DNA of 64,000 nucleotides, taken from assembly GCF_004664715.2 (NCBI RefSeq), contig NC_051069.1:74298647-74362646 (forward strand), given 5' to 3'. The first letter of the stretch is position 1; each line of letters begins with the position of its first letter. The translations under genes were made by a program, and so were the position numbers. The notes below the pieces were generated by a model. The model was not told the origin of the DNA. It saw nothing but the letters and a program-made list of their open reading frames with translations, and made no database searches. The stretch comes from Peromyscus leucopus (lineage: Eukaryota > Chordata > Mammalia > Rodentia > Cricetidae). This document shows, in pieces, positions 11,906-24,409 of the stretch.

Positions 11906-13181
11906 AATGCTGGCCGCAGAGGAAGTGATGGGCGTACGAAGGCAGAGGCATAAGAGAAAACCTGACTTTCTGACCCAGATGCACATGGTTTGGATTCTAA
12001 AACTGCTCTAAAGTTAAGGTCAAATAAAACAGAATATTAAATATTCATTATTAATCTCACTTTGAAGGTGCGAAAATTACTTTGGAGGAATGAAATTTCT
12101 TGGCCAATATTGTACAACTCAAAGGCACAAGTTTGTAAATCACACATTTTCCTCATCCAATAATCTCATCATGATACACTTGACAATGACTTGGTTCCAT
12201 AATCTACAGGATCTTATTGCTTCTTCATGTCAACAGGAGTATCATATTTCTTAATTAAGGTTATATGTGATAAATTTCCTTATTGCTCAAGTCTTTAAAA
12301 GAAAAGAAGTTTTAGAAATGACAGAGGAATAGACTAGAGAGAGAAAAACAAACATAATCAATCATTCTTAAATAAAAGCCCTTCAATTTGCTCTTCCATT
12401 TGGACTGGGAGAATATATATATTCCAAGTCATAATCTACCTAGGTGACATTTGTAAATGTAATCGTAAATGTCTATACTAAGAATTATGAAAGTCTAAAA
12501 AACCTAGTTAAGCACCTGGGACAGAGTTCTGTTTCTCTAACTCAAGGACATTTTGGTACTAAACTTATGTTCTCTATCCTAAGAACATTTCAGTCTAAAC
12601 TTCATGCAGACTTTAAGCACTGGAAGGGAACGGAACATCAGCAAATCTATGTCTCAGGTCTGAATAAACTGTCTGCTATGTGGCGATGAATCACAGAGGG
12701 TCAGCTGACGCTGAGGCAATGAGTGCAATCGTCATTATCAGTGAATGGCAAGAATGACAACAATAACACTTAGGAACACAGAAATCCATTCACTGCTGGA
12801 GCGAGACTGTGCATATGCACACACTGCCGCCGTTTCCATTATTCTATTGTCCTCCTGACTCTATAACTCATCACCTGCAACTCACTGCAGGATTGAAACT
12901 TTTAGTCATTGATGGTAACATTCAAAACAGAAATGACACAGGCAGGCTTTTGGGAAGCTGCATTGGCATGAAGGGGTTATTCCATAAAGAATACAAAAGG
13001 AAGGTCTGAATTCATCCTAGGATGAAGGAAATTGTACGTATGGCTAAACTGCATTTTAATGGTTTTTCTTTTGGGACTTTACTCTTAATATAGCCTCACT
13101 GTTAACATATAAGCTTAAATTCACACACTGTGTGTACACTCACACAAACACTCACATGAATAAAAATAAAATCTTTAAATG
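11906..13181. other. Unassigned sequence; possible SINE tail at its right end
   Basis: About 1.2 kb without recognised content. The last 50 bases ('cactcacacaaacactcaca' then 'gaataaaaataaaatctt') look like the worn tail of a B2 or B4 SINE. Confidence 0.45.
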
Positions 13182-13380
13182 TTGGTGTGGAGGGATGGCT
13201 CAGTGGTTAAGAGTGATTTCTGCAATAGGACTCAAGTTCAAGTCCCATCATCTTCAAGGGCAGCTCACAACTGCCTGTAATTCCAGGATCCCAGTGACTT
13301 CTTAAGGCCACTGTGGGCACTGGAAGGCATGTGGTGTCCATAGCCATAGCCACACACAAAAATCAAAATAAAATATTTTT
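13182..13380 (+). mobile_element. B2 SINE
   Basis: Head 'tgtggagggatggctcagtg' with 'gttaagagtgatt', body 'ggcagctcacaactgcctgt' and 'aattccaggatcc', and an AAATA-rich tail. The flanks are A/T-rich and only roughly duplicated ('aaaatctttaaat' against 'aaaatattttttaaat'). Confidence 0.9.
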
Positions 13381-14024
13381 TAAATTACACTGTCCTTAAT
13401 TAAAATTGGTAGGAAAACCATTTTTGCTGTAAATTTTATTACAAGTTATGAGTTTACAAAATTTTATTTTCTAACCAATATTTAAGGTGCACCTGAAGGT
13501 GGAAAGATGGTTGTATAAATCACAAAAAAGTCAAAGGCAAGGTTTAAATAGGAGAGTAATTTACATTTCACATGTCATAAAAACTGTTTCTACATTAGCA
13601 TATTCCTAATAGAATTTGCTGAAATTAAGTGTATAGCATAATGAAAATGCTGTTTATATATGTAAACAATATATTTCCTCAAATTGTCATAACAGATAAA
13701 TGAGGTAATTAATTCCTAAAATAGCTCAGATGTGTGATCAGATGTTGGAAATGGCCTACCTATGCAAATAAGACAACGTAATATTCCCTTGTTATTGCTC
13801 TAAATATCATTTCACATTTATTTTGTATATTTTTAATGTTTCATTTGCATATAAAACACAGTAAAATTACCTCTACACAGAGAGAAACTTGCTTACAAAG
13901 CTACATTTCCATGCTGAGGACTGTAGTTCACAGACTTATATGTTTGCAGTTCCCTTCTCACACTGCTAGACATCTGATTTATGAAAAATGACATTTAATA
14001 AGTATCACAGGACAGGGCATTAGT
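13381..14024. other. Unassigned AT-rich sequence
   Basis: AT-rich stretch with no recognised gene or repeat. Confidence 0.45.
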
Positions 14025-14353
14025 TATTCTGGGAGTCACTGCGATCAAACACTTGACAGAAGCATCTTTGTGGAGGAAAGGTTCATTTCAGCTGACAGAC
14101 TGCAGACCGTCATAGCAAGAAAGCAAAGCACCAAGAGTGACATCATGCATCTGGCCATTCACACCGCAGCAGACAGCAAGCAGAAGCCGTGGTCCAGGTC
14201 TAGCAGGAGATAAGATCTTCAAAAGCACTTCCCTAGTGACTAGCCAGGCCCCACCTCCTACAGCTTCCACAGCCTTTAATGCAGCACCAGTATGGAGACA
14301 GAACGTTCCAAACCCATGAGGCTGGGAGGGACATTCCAGGTTCAAACCGTAAC
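14025..14353. repeat. Old rodent interspersed repeat (same family as 6391-6812)
   Basis: Shows 'cacttgacagaagcatc' early, 'aggaaaggttcatttcagct' (14076), 'caggccccacctcctacagc' (14246) and a 'ttccaggttcaaaccgtaac' end. It is most similar in layout to 33616-33968. Probably a degraded LTR-type repeat; class not settled. Confidence 0.6.
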
Positions 14354-15635
14354 AGGAAATCACACGGGTGTTAATGGACCTCAAGAGCTCCTAAAGGTAG
14401 CACTGATAGAAAAACACAACTCTCACCACAAAGGGAATAAGAGATCATTTATTTTGCAGATATATATATACGACCATAGCTCAGGAACACAGATTTAGGT
14501 TACCCTACATTCTGTTTTCCAATCTGGTAAGAGTTTGGTGAAAATTTTGTAGTAACACAACAATGAAAATCATAAACCAAAGCACATTTCAAGCACACTG
14601 GAGGAAGCATTAAGTCGGCGCTTGCAGCGAAGGGAAGACATCTCAGCTGTGGGTCTCAGATGCTATCTGATGATGCTCTTAGTCTGTTCTTTGGTGTGAA
14701 CAAGTTTGGCTAACTTAATGCATACCAAAAGGTTTTACCTGTTAATCACAAGGTATGAGGTTGGACACCTATGAGGCAAAAATAAAAATAGCTATTCAAG
14801 GATCTAAAGATATCCAAGCTAAATTGTGATTAGTCTTGGACATGTACCATTCCAACCTCCCCACAATCTTTGTTCTAACCAGGTAACTGTCCTTGAAGAT
14901 GGTTCACTGGACAGTACAACTCTTCCTGGGAACTTGCATTCATAGTTTGTCTGTTGGTCAAACATCACCTTTCGTGCATGCAGAGGACATATACTTACGA
15001 ATTATTGTCCTACATTGCTAGGGAAGGCATCTAATGTAGATGAAGCTGAGTAGGAATCAGGAGGAAGCATTGAAAAGCCATAAGACAGAAATCCCTGGAT
15101 CCTGTTGTTAAAATCTACTGGTCATTAGGATTCTGATCTGATTTTTTTTTTTAATATTCTGTATTTGGCATAACATGAAGTATATCAAGTAAAATATATT
15201 GAACTTAAAAACTTTAAGTCCAGTAATGAAGAATGCTGTCTGCCCTAACAGAGTAAAGGTAGTAGATGAAGGAAACAGGCATTTAAACAACAAAAATATA
15301 CACAATTAAAAAAACAACTAGATTGGCTATATGTTTCCCCCTGTATTACAGTTATTTGTACTCTTGGAACTATCTTCTTTATATATGGATTATTTAAACA
15401 AATCAATTAGCTTTTAATTATAGTTTTCTTTTAGGTGGCTTGATCTTACAACCTTATATGGAATGAGTATCTCTAATTCTTAGGGGGAAAAAACTTTTGA
15501 TATCCAAATCATACTAATTTTTCTCTGTGTATATTGACTTTATCTATTTTATTGTATTGGTATTACATAATACTTAATTTAGAAATTAAATCTGATATAA
15601 TTGTAGAATACATTAGTTAAAAATATGGTATTTTT
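14354..15635. other. Unassigned AT-rich sequence
   Basis: About 1.3 kb with no recognised content. Its right end holds the probable left TSD copy of the inverted LINE-1 that follows. Confidence 0.45.
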
Positions 15636-17341
15636 GTTTTTAATTAAATTTATTTATTTATTTTACATCCTGATCAAAGTTTCCCCTCCCTCCTCTCCTA
15701 TTCCATCCCTCTACCTTCCCTTCACCCCTCCCTTCAATTCACTCCTCCTGTTTCTGTTCAGAAAGGAGCAGGCCTCCCATGGGTATTAACAAATCATGGC
15801 ACATCAGGATGCTATAGAACTAAGCACCTCCCCTTGTATTAAGGCTGGGCAAAGTAATCAATATAAGGAATGGGTTCCCAAAAGCCAGCCAAAGCATTAG
15901 GAATAGCTCCTGCTCCCACTCTTAGGAGTCCCACAAGTAGACCAAGCTACACAACTGTCACATATATGTACAGGGCCTAGGTCAATCCCATGCAGGCTCC
16001 CTGGTTGTAGGTTCAGACCCTGGGAGCTCCTGGGAGCCCAGGTTGGTTGTTTCTGTAAGTTTTCTCTTGATGCCCTTGACCCCTCTGGTTCCTACAATCC
16101 TTCCTTCCTCTCTTCAGCAGGATTCCCTGAATTCCACCTAATGTTTGACAGTGGGTCTCTGCATCTGTTTTCATCAGTTACTGGATGAAGCTCCTCTGAT
16201 GACAGTTGGGGTAGGCACTAATCTACAAGTATAGCAGAACATCACTAGGCATCATTATGTTGACATTTTTTTCTCTAATCATTTTTGGTTCTATTCTATG
16301 TCTCTGGGCGATCCAGCCTCTGGGTCCTGGCACTCCAGGTAGTGTCAGGGGTGGGCTCACTCTCATGGCATGGGTCTCAGTCTGGACCAGTCATTGGTTG
16401 GCCACTACCACAATCTCTGTATCACCCTTACCCCAGAACAGTTCATAGGCAGGACAGATTGTAGGTTGATTCTTATGTGGCTGGTTGGTGTCCCAATCCC
16501 TCCACTGGAAGTCTTGCCTGGTCACAGGAGGTGTCCAATTCAGGCTACATATCCACTATTGCTAGGAGTCTTATCTGCAGTCATACTTGTATATTCCTGA
16601 GAGTTTCCCTGGCACCAGGTTTCTCCCTGACCCTGAAATGCCCTTCCTTTTCTAGTCATCTCTTTCAGTACTCTCGCCTTCCATCCATCCCCCAACCTGA
16701 TCCCTCATTCTCCCATCCCCATCCATCCCCAGTCTACCCATGAAATCTCTTTGATTTTTCATTCCCAGAGTGATCCATGCATTCGCCCTTGGGTCTGTGG
16801 ATTATAGCATGGTTATCCTTTACTTTATAGATAATATTCACTTATAATTGAGTATATACCATGTTTGTCTTTCTGGATCTGAGTAACCTCATTCAGGATG
16901 ATTTTTTTTCTAGTTCCATCCATTTGCTTGCAAATTTCCTGATGTCATTGTTTTTAATAGCAGAGTAATACTGCATTGTGTAAAATGTACGTTACTTAAT
17001 CCATTCTTTGGTGTAGGGGCATTTAGGTTATTTCTAGGTTCTGACTATTGCAAATAAAGCCATTGTGAACATAGTTGAGCAAGTGTTCTTATAGTATGAT
17101 TGAGCATCCTTTGGGTATATGCCCAAGAGTGTTATTACTGGGTCTTGAGGTAGATCAATTCTAAATTTTCTGAGAAACCACAATATTGATTTCCTATGTG
17201 GTAGTACAAGTTTGCACTCCCACTAGCAATGGAGGAGTGTTCCCCTTGCTCCACATCCTCTTGAGCATAAGCTGTCATTTCTGATTTTGATCTTAGCCAT
17301 TTTGATGAATATAAGATAGAATCTCCGTATACTTTGATTTT
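15636..17341 (-). mobile_element. LINE-1 3' part (ORF2 C-terminus and 3' UTR) of a 5'-inverted copy
   Basis: Reads as LINE-1 from right to left. ORF2 C-terminal landmarks appear as complements: 'gattttgatcttagccattt' (17283), 'caatggaggagtgttcccct' (17227), 'gggtatatgcccaagagtg' (17114), 'attctttggtgtaggggcat' (17003). Then come the 3' UTR and a T-rich left end (poly-A on the minus strand). The coding frames are broken. It abuts a plus-oriented ORF2 5' piece at 17342, the structure expected of twin priming. Confidence 0.85.
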
Positions 17342-18347
17342 AACAGGAATTAACAATCACTGGTCATTAATATCTCTCAATATCAATGGGCTCAATTTGC
17401 CAAAGACACAAGCAAACAGAATGAATATGAAAACAGGACTCATCCTTCTGCTGTATACAAGATACATACCTCAACTTCAAAGAAAGACATTATCTCAGGA
17501 TAAAGGGTTGGAAAAAGATTTTCTAATCAAATAGACCTAAGAAGTAAGCTATGTAGCTATCCTAATATCTAACAAAAATAGATGTCAAACCAAAATTTAA
17601 TTAAAAGAGATGAAGAAGAACATTTCATACTCATCAAAAGAAAAATACACCAAAATGATGTCTCAATTCTGAACATATATTCCCCAAATATAAGGACACC
17701 AACATTTGTGAAACATTACTAAAGCTTAAATCACATATCGAGCCCCACATATTAATAGTGGGAGACTTCAACACCCCACTCTCAGGATAGGAGATAGGTT
17801 GTCCAGCAGAAATTAAACAGAGAAGTAATGAAAGTAACAGATGTTATGACTCAAATGGACCTAACAGATATCTACTGAACATTCCACCCAAACACAAAGG
17901 AATATACCTTATTCTCAGCATCTCATGGAAACTTCTCCAAAATTGACCACATACTTGGTCACAAAGCTAATCTCAAGAGATACTAAAAAAAAAAAAAAAA
18001 AAAAAAAAGAAGAAGAACAAGAAAGAAAAGAAAAGAAATAATCCCCTGTATCTTATCAGGTCACCATGGATTACAGCTGGAGTTGCAAAGCAACACAAAC
18101 TACAGAAAGCCTACAAACTCATGGAAAGTAAACAACTATCAATTGAATTGCCACTCGGTCAAGGAAGAAATAAAGAAATAAAAAGACTTCCTAGAATTCA
18201 ATGAAAATAAATGCATAACAAACCCAAACTTAAGGGACACAATGAAAGCAGTGCTTAGAGGAAAGTTCATAGCACTAAGTGCCTGCATGAAGAACTTGGA
18301 GAAATCTCATACTAGGGAATTAACAGCACATCTGAAATTTCTAGAAC
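17342..18347 (+). mobile_element. LINE-1 5' part of ORF2 (endonuclease region), inverted relative to 15636-17341
   Basis: Sense ORF2 start region: 'gaattaacaatcactggtca' (17347), 'aacagaatgaatatgaaaac' (17413). The endonuclease motif reads Val-Gly-Asp-Phe-Asn-Thr-Pro-Leu at 17758-17781. Further right, 18056-18073 reads Ser-Gly-His-His-Gly-Leu where LINE-1 endonucleases have Ser-Asp-His, so a catalytic Asp is lost. An A-rich expansion (17984-18042) interrupts the frame. Homology stops at about 18347, inside 'tctagaacaatat'. Confidence 0.85.
17984..18042. repeat. A-rich simple repeat inside the LINE-1
   Basis: About 25 uninterrupted A, then an 'agaagaagaacaagaaag' purine-only run. It appears to have grown from a short A run in LINE-1 ORF2. 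Confidence 0.9.
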
Positions 18348-18882
18348 AATATACTATTTTAAAATTGTTCTTTTAACAAGATTGTCTTTTTCGTGTACTA
18401 ATGATTGATAACAGTTATGAAAACAAGAGAAGAGACCTCTTGGAAGTCAAAATCTTATAGGTTTGTAAGCACAGCCAAACTATACTTCTTATTTCAATTG
18501 TTAGGATAGAAATGGATCTCTAGAGGCATTCACTACAGTGTTGCCTGTTTCTTTTTTATTAGTAAAATACTGATATTGAGTAGTTAATTTTCAAAACCCT
18601 AGCTAATTGTATCATAGAGTACCTTAAGTATTTTTTAAATTAAGAAATGTCAGGACTTAAAGTTGTTATTGGATATTTTTGTATTTTATGTAATTGAATA
18701 AGAAGAGTTAGAACAAATCTTTGGGTATCTCTAGTTAAAGTAAATGAAGTTAAAGCTTTGTGCAGTTATGGGGCCTTTAATAGTGTTTAATTTGTTCTGC
18801 CTTAACATTTTTAACTTCAATAGAAATGTAGTAATCTAATTATTTGGACCCATTTTATACATACATATACATGAATACATAA

Positions 18883-18883
<1 letters not shown>
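18348..18883. other. Unassigned AT-rich sequence
   Basis: No gene or repeat recognised. The first bases 'aatatactatttt' near 18345 resemble 'aatatggtatttt' near 15624 and may be the aged TSD of the inverted LINE-1. Confidence 0.45.

Positions 18884-18940
<57 letters not shown>
18884..18940. repeat. (CA)n/(TA)n microsatellite
   Basis: About 20 CA units running directly into about 9 TA units. Likely length-variable. Confidence 0.97.
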
Positions 18941-20389
18941 GGAAAAACTTCATTTGGTTTTTATAAGAATATGGTCTTAAAATATAGCCACCCTCTAAAT
19001 GGAATTACTTTGAAAACTTAAAAGAAGTTATTTCATCAATTTAAATACTAGCTTTCTTTCATCCAATACTGAGGATTGAGTATACTGAATAATGAGGGAA
19101 CATCTTTACAAATTGAGTGAAAACATTTGAATCTTTCAAATATGAAAAATTAGACATTAGTAAGGACAGAGTCATAATAAAAATATGATTAATGAAAGGA
19201 AATAGTAATCTCACTAATAACTTCATTAAAACCAAGAATAACATCATTTTAACACTTAGAAATATACCAAGTGTAATATTAAATATCATAAGCAATTTTT
19301 AAACTATTTAATTACAAAATTATATAAGAAACTTATAAATAAAGAGATGTCCATGGAGTTGAGGGTGAGTATCAGCCAGCATTTTTGAAGTTCACATGGT
19401 TGCATTCTCAGATGAAGCCTGTACGTGCCTGACGTGAGAAATGTGAATGTAAAAGTTCATTGCCTAGAGTTCTGCAGTACAGGAGTAGGTTAGAAGTGTC
19501 TGCATAAAGTCTCTTCCTCCAGTCTGGATGGCCTCTTTGATGTGGTGTCTTTTTCTTTTTCTTTTTTTTCCTGCCAGTTGATGAATCATATAGTCTCTTT
19601 ATCCTCTGAGGAGGAGTCTGCAAATAAGTTTGAACTTCTACTTATCATATTTAAATGTGCCTTATATGTTTTCTTTAACAGAGATGGCTCTTACTTTCTA
19701 CTTAATTTCTACAGGATGCTAAATACTTATTTTATGATGAGACAATGTTTTCAAAAAGAAATAAATCTTAAGAAATAGCCAAAGCGTTGGTTTATTTTTG
19801 ACAGTGTATTAGCTTTATTTGTTTATCTGGTAGACTACATTTTACAAATATATTTAAATATTTGTCCACTAAAATGAGTCCCATAGTTCATTATGTAATT
19901 TACAAGGACTTCCCCCAAGTTACTGTTAAGGCAATGTAGGGAACAAAGCAAGAAAATTCATTGCCCAATGTGAAAACATAAAAATTAATTCCAATCTCAG
20001 GTTTCAAAAGTCTAATTTAATGAGAGGATAAGACAAATTCCTTGCTTTTCTAAACAAATTTTTTTATAAATATTATTAAGAAATATTAAGTTTAACACAT
20101 AGCTTTATTGCTGCAAATAGAGAGCCAAGCACTAGTTTTTATCTCAAAGTATTAAATTCGGTCTTTTAATTATTTATCTTCTAACATTATTCTCATCCAT
20201 TTTCTTTCTGAGGCAATTTTTGTCTTAATACAGAGAGCCATTTCTCATCTAAAAACTTTTTTCCCCTTAATCTTCTTTTAGCAAAAATAAATCTTGTATT
20301 TGTAACTGTAAATACCCTTTTCTAATTTGATAGTTTTGTTTTTCTCATTGTAAGTGTTGTTATCATTTTAATAAAATTTAGAAACATTT
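18941..20389. other. Unassigned AT-rich sequence
   Basis: About 1.4 kb with no recognised element. A T/C-rich tract lies at 19546-19571. The frames at 19059-19295 (minus) and 19542-19778 (plus) have no supporting features. Confidence 0.45.
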
Positions 20390-21330
20390 TTATAAGACTC
20401 AGCAGCTGTTAAGTTCCTGTAGCTCTTCATCTAGGGGTGGCACCTTGTGAGTTTTCCCTGTCTATATTGGCATGTCAACTGGTGCCATTGTCCAGGTCTT
20501 TTTCAGGAGCCCATGTTGTTGAGATCTTATGGATACAGCTTCCCTGTCAGAGACAGAAAGCAGTAGAAAGAGCAGTTCTTCTATCCCCTCTTCCATGCTG
20601 TTACCTGAGCCTTAGGAACAGACATCAAGTTGTAGATATATCGAGTGCTGTTGGGCACTCTATAGTCAACCGTTCTCTGCATCTTGACTAGTTGTGGATT
20701 TCCATAATAGTCCCCATCCACTGAAACCAGAAGCTTCTTTGCTGAGCAACGGCAGCTACACGTATCTGTGGTAATAAAGATCAGCATTTAGAATGAAGCA
20801 GGAAATTATGCTGTCTTAGAAAAGTGGCAATAGTAGGTTCTCTTCACCAGCCATGGGTTTGCAGTAAGGGCATGAATACCCTTCCACGAGTCATAAGTTT
20901 AATTAGGTGGCTGTTGGTTACTGCCAAGATGTAAGTGCCACTATTATACCCCTGAGTATATCTTGCAATGCTGGTCATTGTGGTTTATAGGCTTTACAGC
21001 AGGGTAGAACCATTCAGTGTTTTTTTTTTTTCCCTTGGCAGCTTGCATAGCACCTTCCAACATTATAAGAGCTAACGCTCAGGGAGAACACTTTCAGATC
21101 AGTTCCATCTCAAGTCCTCAGAGTCCTGTGTCTGGAGGATGTGGTGTCTTCAGCAACAGAGTCTTACAATCAAGTTCTAGGAAGCAACCAAGGATAATAG
21201 AAATAGTCTGCATTGTTTGGGGGTATTTTGTACTCCCCCGACCAACAACTTCCAAGAGGTTTCTCATGTCTGGCACTGGGGGTTTGGAGATAGTCTATGG
21301 CTCTTGAGGTAAGCATTGTCACCCAAGAGT
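20390..21330 (-). mobile_element. Old LINE-1 3' UTR segment, antisense
   Basis: The plus strand is the complement of an Lx-like rodent LINE-1 3' UTR: 'tgttacctgagccttaggaa' (20600), 'tgcatcttgactagttgtgg' (20678), 'ccatccactgaaaccagaag' (20715), 'ggttctcttcaccagccatg' (20836). It is followed at once by a sense-oriented 3' end (21331-21835), giving an inverted-half structure. Confidence 0.65.
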
Positions 21331-21835
21331 TGTAATGTCATATAACTATACATATACATATGCAAGTATACATAAATATATAATACATATTTTAAGTAAC
21401 CTTAAAATAATATGATAATTGATGGCTGTTGAGAGAAGGGCAATCAATCATCTCAAGGGATGAGGTTCCTGATAGGTTATCCAATCTCAAGTGGTCAGCC
21501 CTAATCATATATGAACAACACTAAAAGAACTCAGTAAGTTATATATATGGAAGTATGTGTATTTGTGTGTGTGTGTGTGTGAGAGGAAGAGAGACAGAGA
21601 CAGAGACAGAGATAGAGAGAGACAGAGAGAGAAAGGCTGTTTTGTGTAAATGTGCACATGTATAACATGTATAAAAAAGAAGAGATCATGAATTTTAGTG
21701 GGAGGAGGGAGAAACAGGAGTTAGAGGCGTAAGAGGGAGAGGTAGAAATGATGTAAATATAGTACTTATGTATGAAATTATCAAAAATTGCTTCCTTTAT
21801 TTTTCTAAGTTGTAAAAAGAGAATAAAAAATAAAT
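21331..21835 (+). mobile_element. Old LINE-1 3' end, sense
   Basis: Sense 3' UTR landmarks: 'caatctcaagtggtcagccc' (21482), 'gaacaacactaaaagaactc' (21512), 'gagatcatgaattttagtgg' (21683), 'gaaatgatgtaaatatagta' (21745) and a tail near 21835. A GT-then-GA simple repeat (21562-21633) lies where this UTR normally has a TA/CA tract. Confidence 0.7.
21562..21633. repeat. (GT)n followed by GA/CAGAGA simple repeat
   Basis: About 9 GT units, then a purine-rich 'gagacagagacagaga' tract, within the LINE-1 3' UTR. Confidence 0.9.
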
Positions 21836-23581
21836 GCTAAAGAAAAAGTGAATAAATAAACAATAAACTCCTAAAAATTTTCTTCTTCTCCCACAAAAAT
21901 ATTTTCATAAGGTAATTTTAAATGAAAACCTGGGAGGTTGTATCTAAAACATCAAAAACCATATAAGTTATCTTAAAAAAATCAAACACAGGTAAAAAAA
22001 TAGAAACACAGGTAAAACACATGAGTAGTCTTGTGTTTTCTCAATCAATTTAAATTAATTATTTGTTACAGATTTAGGTCATCAGAGCAGGCATTTTAAT
22101 ATTGCTTTTCTTTTCTAAGAAAAACATTCATTTCTTAGTGTTTATGAGCATCCAAAGCAGGATGACGTTGGGCGCTTTTTACTTTATTCCTTCAAAGCAA
22201 TCTGTTCACCCTTGTTATATTTAATCACTTAACAGATATTTTACCTAAACTAGTTTATTTTTCTTTAAAATTAAAAGCAAAAAGATAAATAATTGTCCTA
22301 AGTATATGATACTGATGCAATGTAACACACTGAGATAATCTATAAGCCCGAGTTGCTTTTGTAAGCCTGGAAGTGGGCTTTTGAAATGAGCATGTCTTTT
22401 GAAAGGCACTGGCAGAAAAAAAACAAAAACAAAAAACAAACAAACAAAAAAACTTTAAAATCCTTAACACATTTATAATACATACATAGAGAAATACATG
22501 CAAAACATATGTCAAAGTACAAACAGAAGTCACCCTCTTAATCCTTGCACCAAAAAGTTTAGCATCTCAGAGGTCAAATTATCCAATGGGAAGTATCAAT
22601 CCCTGTATTCATCTCTTAAACTTAATTTTCACCGTCAAGCAATGAGGACTATTTTGTAGAACCAGAATTGAGATAAGGATCAAAAAGACAGCATCTTGAC
22701 CAGAATGTTCACACGGATAAATATGCACATGTGTGTTTAACTGAGGATGCTAAAACATAATTTAAAAGAATTTTAGCACACATTCAAAATAAATGAACCA
22801 AAGCGCTGATGGGGCTACTGTTGGATAACACAACAGATGAAAACAATTGCCATAGACATACAAGACACAATTACATGAAATGTAGGTGCACCAGTTAAAA
22901 AGAAATAGTAGAAAGTTTATAAACCTGGCACTAAAGATCCAAAGGTGGAATTTGTCATGTAAACTTAAAGTAATACATTTTCCTCTTGTTAAGAATAAGC
23001 ATCAGAAAGAAGGTGCATTTACTGATGAAACACTTTAGCTGTTACTTTAAGTGAACACTTTCATTAGTTTAATTTATACTGAAGCTAAATTATATGCTCC
23101 ATGCTCCTTTGTGTATCAAAACAGAAAAGAAAATAAAGAAATAAAATTCTTGATTCAGGCATCATCCACTGGCCAAGTATCAAGCTGGGATATGGTTCCT
23201 GGGATATATATCTGACAATTCTGGCCTGGCTTTTATCTTACATTATGCAAAGCAGACTGGTCCCAAGTAGTCATTTTTCCCAGCATGTGGTCATTACTAA
23301 TGCTCAAGCCACTATTTTCCCTGTAGGCATCCCTAGAGGCCTTTGGATCAAAAAGCATTCTGTTCAACGAAAAGGGTGAAGAGATGGATATACACAACAG
23401 CTATTATTTTCTTTTCTTCTGATAATGTGAGAATATATGGAGTTTAAATTATCTATTTAAGTTTTAAAAGTTACATTTTAGGAGGGGGAAGCAGGGAGGG
23501 CTCTCCTTGTCTACGTTACTAGCTTTTCTGAAATCAGAAAACAAAGAGCAAAGAGACAGAGAACACGTTAAGACTTCAGTT

Positions 23582-23584
<3 letters not shown>
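21836..23584. other. Unassigned AT-rich sequence with an A-rich tract
   Basis: About 1.7 kb with no recognised gene. An AAAC-type tract at 22416-22452 may be the remnant of a SINE tail, but I cannot identify a body beside it. The overlapping minus-strand frames at 22245-22533 run through this tract and are not genes. Confidence 0.45.

Positions 23585-23629
<45 letters not shown>
23585..23629. repeat. (CA)n microsatellite
   Basis: About 22 uninterrupted CA units. Confidence 0.97.
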
Positions 23630-23683
23630 CTACACACACCAAAATGTAGCTAAAATAATCCTAAATAATAAAAGAACTGCTGA

Positions 23684-23739
23684 GCCGGGCAGCGGTGGTG
23701 CACGCCTTTAATCCCAGCACTTGGGAGGCAGAGCCAGGC
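23684..23739 (+). mobile_element. B1 5' fragment fused to LINE-1
   Basis: The first 56 or so bases of B1 ('gccgggcagcggtggtgcac', 'gcctttaatcccagcacttg'), stopping at 'gagccaggcag'. The next base belongs to a LINE-1 3' UTR. The missing B1 3' half is not found on the far side of the LINE-1, so this is either a template-switch chimera or a deletion. Confidence 0.85.
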
Positions 23740-24409
23740 AGAATGTAAGAACCATAGGGGTTGGAGGACACCAAGCAAACAAGGTCCTCTAAATCAACAT
23801 GACTGACACTCAGTCATGACTATGAACTCACAGAGACTGGGGAAGCATGCACAGGGCCTGCATGGGTCTACACTACATGGGGTCCTAGAGCTAAAAGGAA
23901 AAGTGGACACATGCTCCCATCCCTAACCCAGATGCAACCTCCAATTGATAACCCCTTGCAAATGAAAATTTAGTTTCCTCCAAGGGCGTTTCACTGGGGA
24001 AACACTCTATTCTTAAGGATAGGCTGTATGCCTAGCAGTAGATGGCCAACAGAAAATGGACTCTGCGGCATCTTTGGAGGTTACTTGTCTGATAATGCCA
24101 CGTCAGAACTTTTCCTTTTATTTTTTAATTATTATTTTTTATTTATATATTTTTTTCTTTTCTCTTTTAACCCTACAGGTCCTTTGCATATATATGATGT
24201 CTTCCAGTTTAATGCTTTTGTGACATTTCTGAGTATGTGAACAACTGGGTCTCTGGTTCTTGTGTCTTCTCTTGGGCTCATTTGTTTTGACCAGTTCCAA
24301 GATGTTAGTTTTTGTTACACCTTATTTTATTTTATTATTATACATTAGAAGCCTATTTATTTTCTAATGAAAGACCAAAGAAGGATGGATCCAAATGGGA
24401 AGGGACATG
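23740..24409 (+). mobile_element. LINE-1 3' UTR (left piece, split by a solo LTR)
   Basis: Rodent LINE-1 3' UTR: 'aatgtaagaaccatagggg' (23742), 'caaggtcctctaaatcaaca' (23780), 'cacagggcctgcatgggtct' (23850), 'ggataggctgtatgcctagc' (24018), 'acaggtcctttgcatatata' (24175), and 'atggatccaaatgggaaggg' (24385). The text resumes at 24763 after the LTR. Confidence 0.88.

Noticed and set aside
16257..16743. Three overlapping plus-strand frames of 63-88 codons
   Set aside because: They lie antisense to the 3' UTR of the LINE-1 at 15636-17341.
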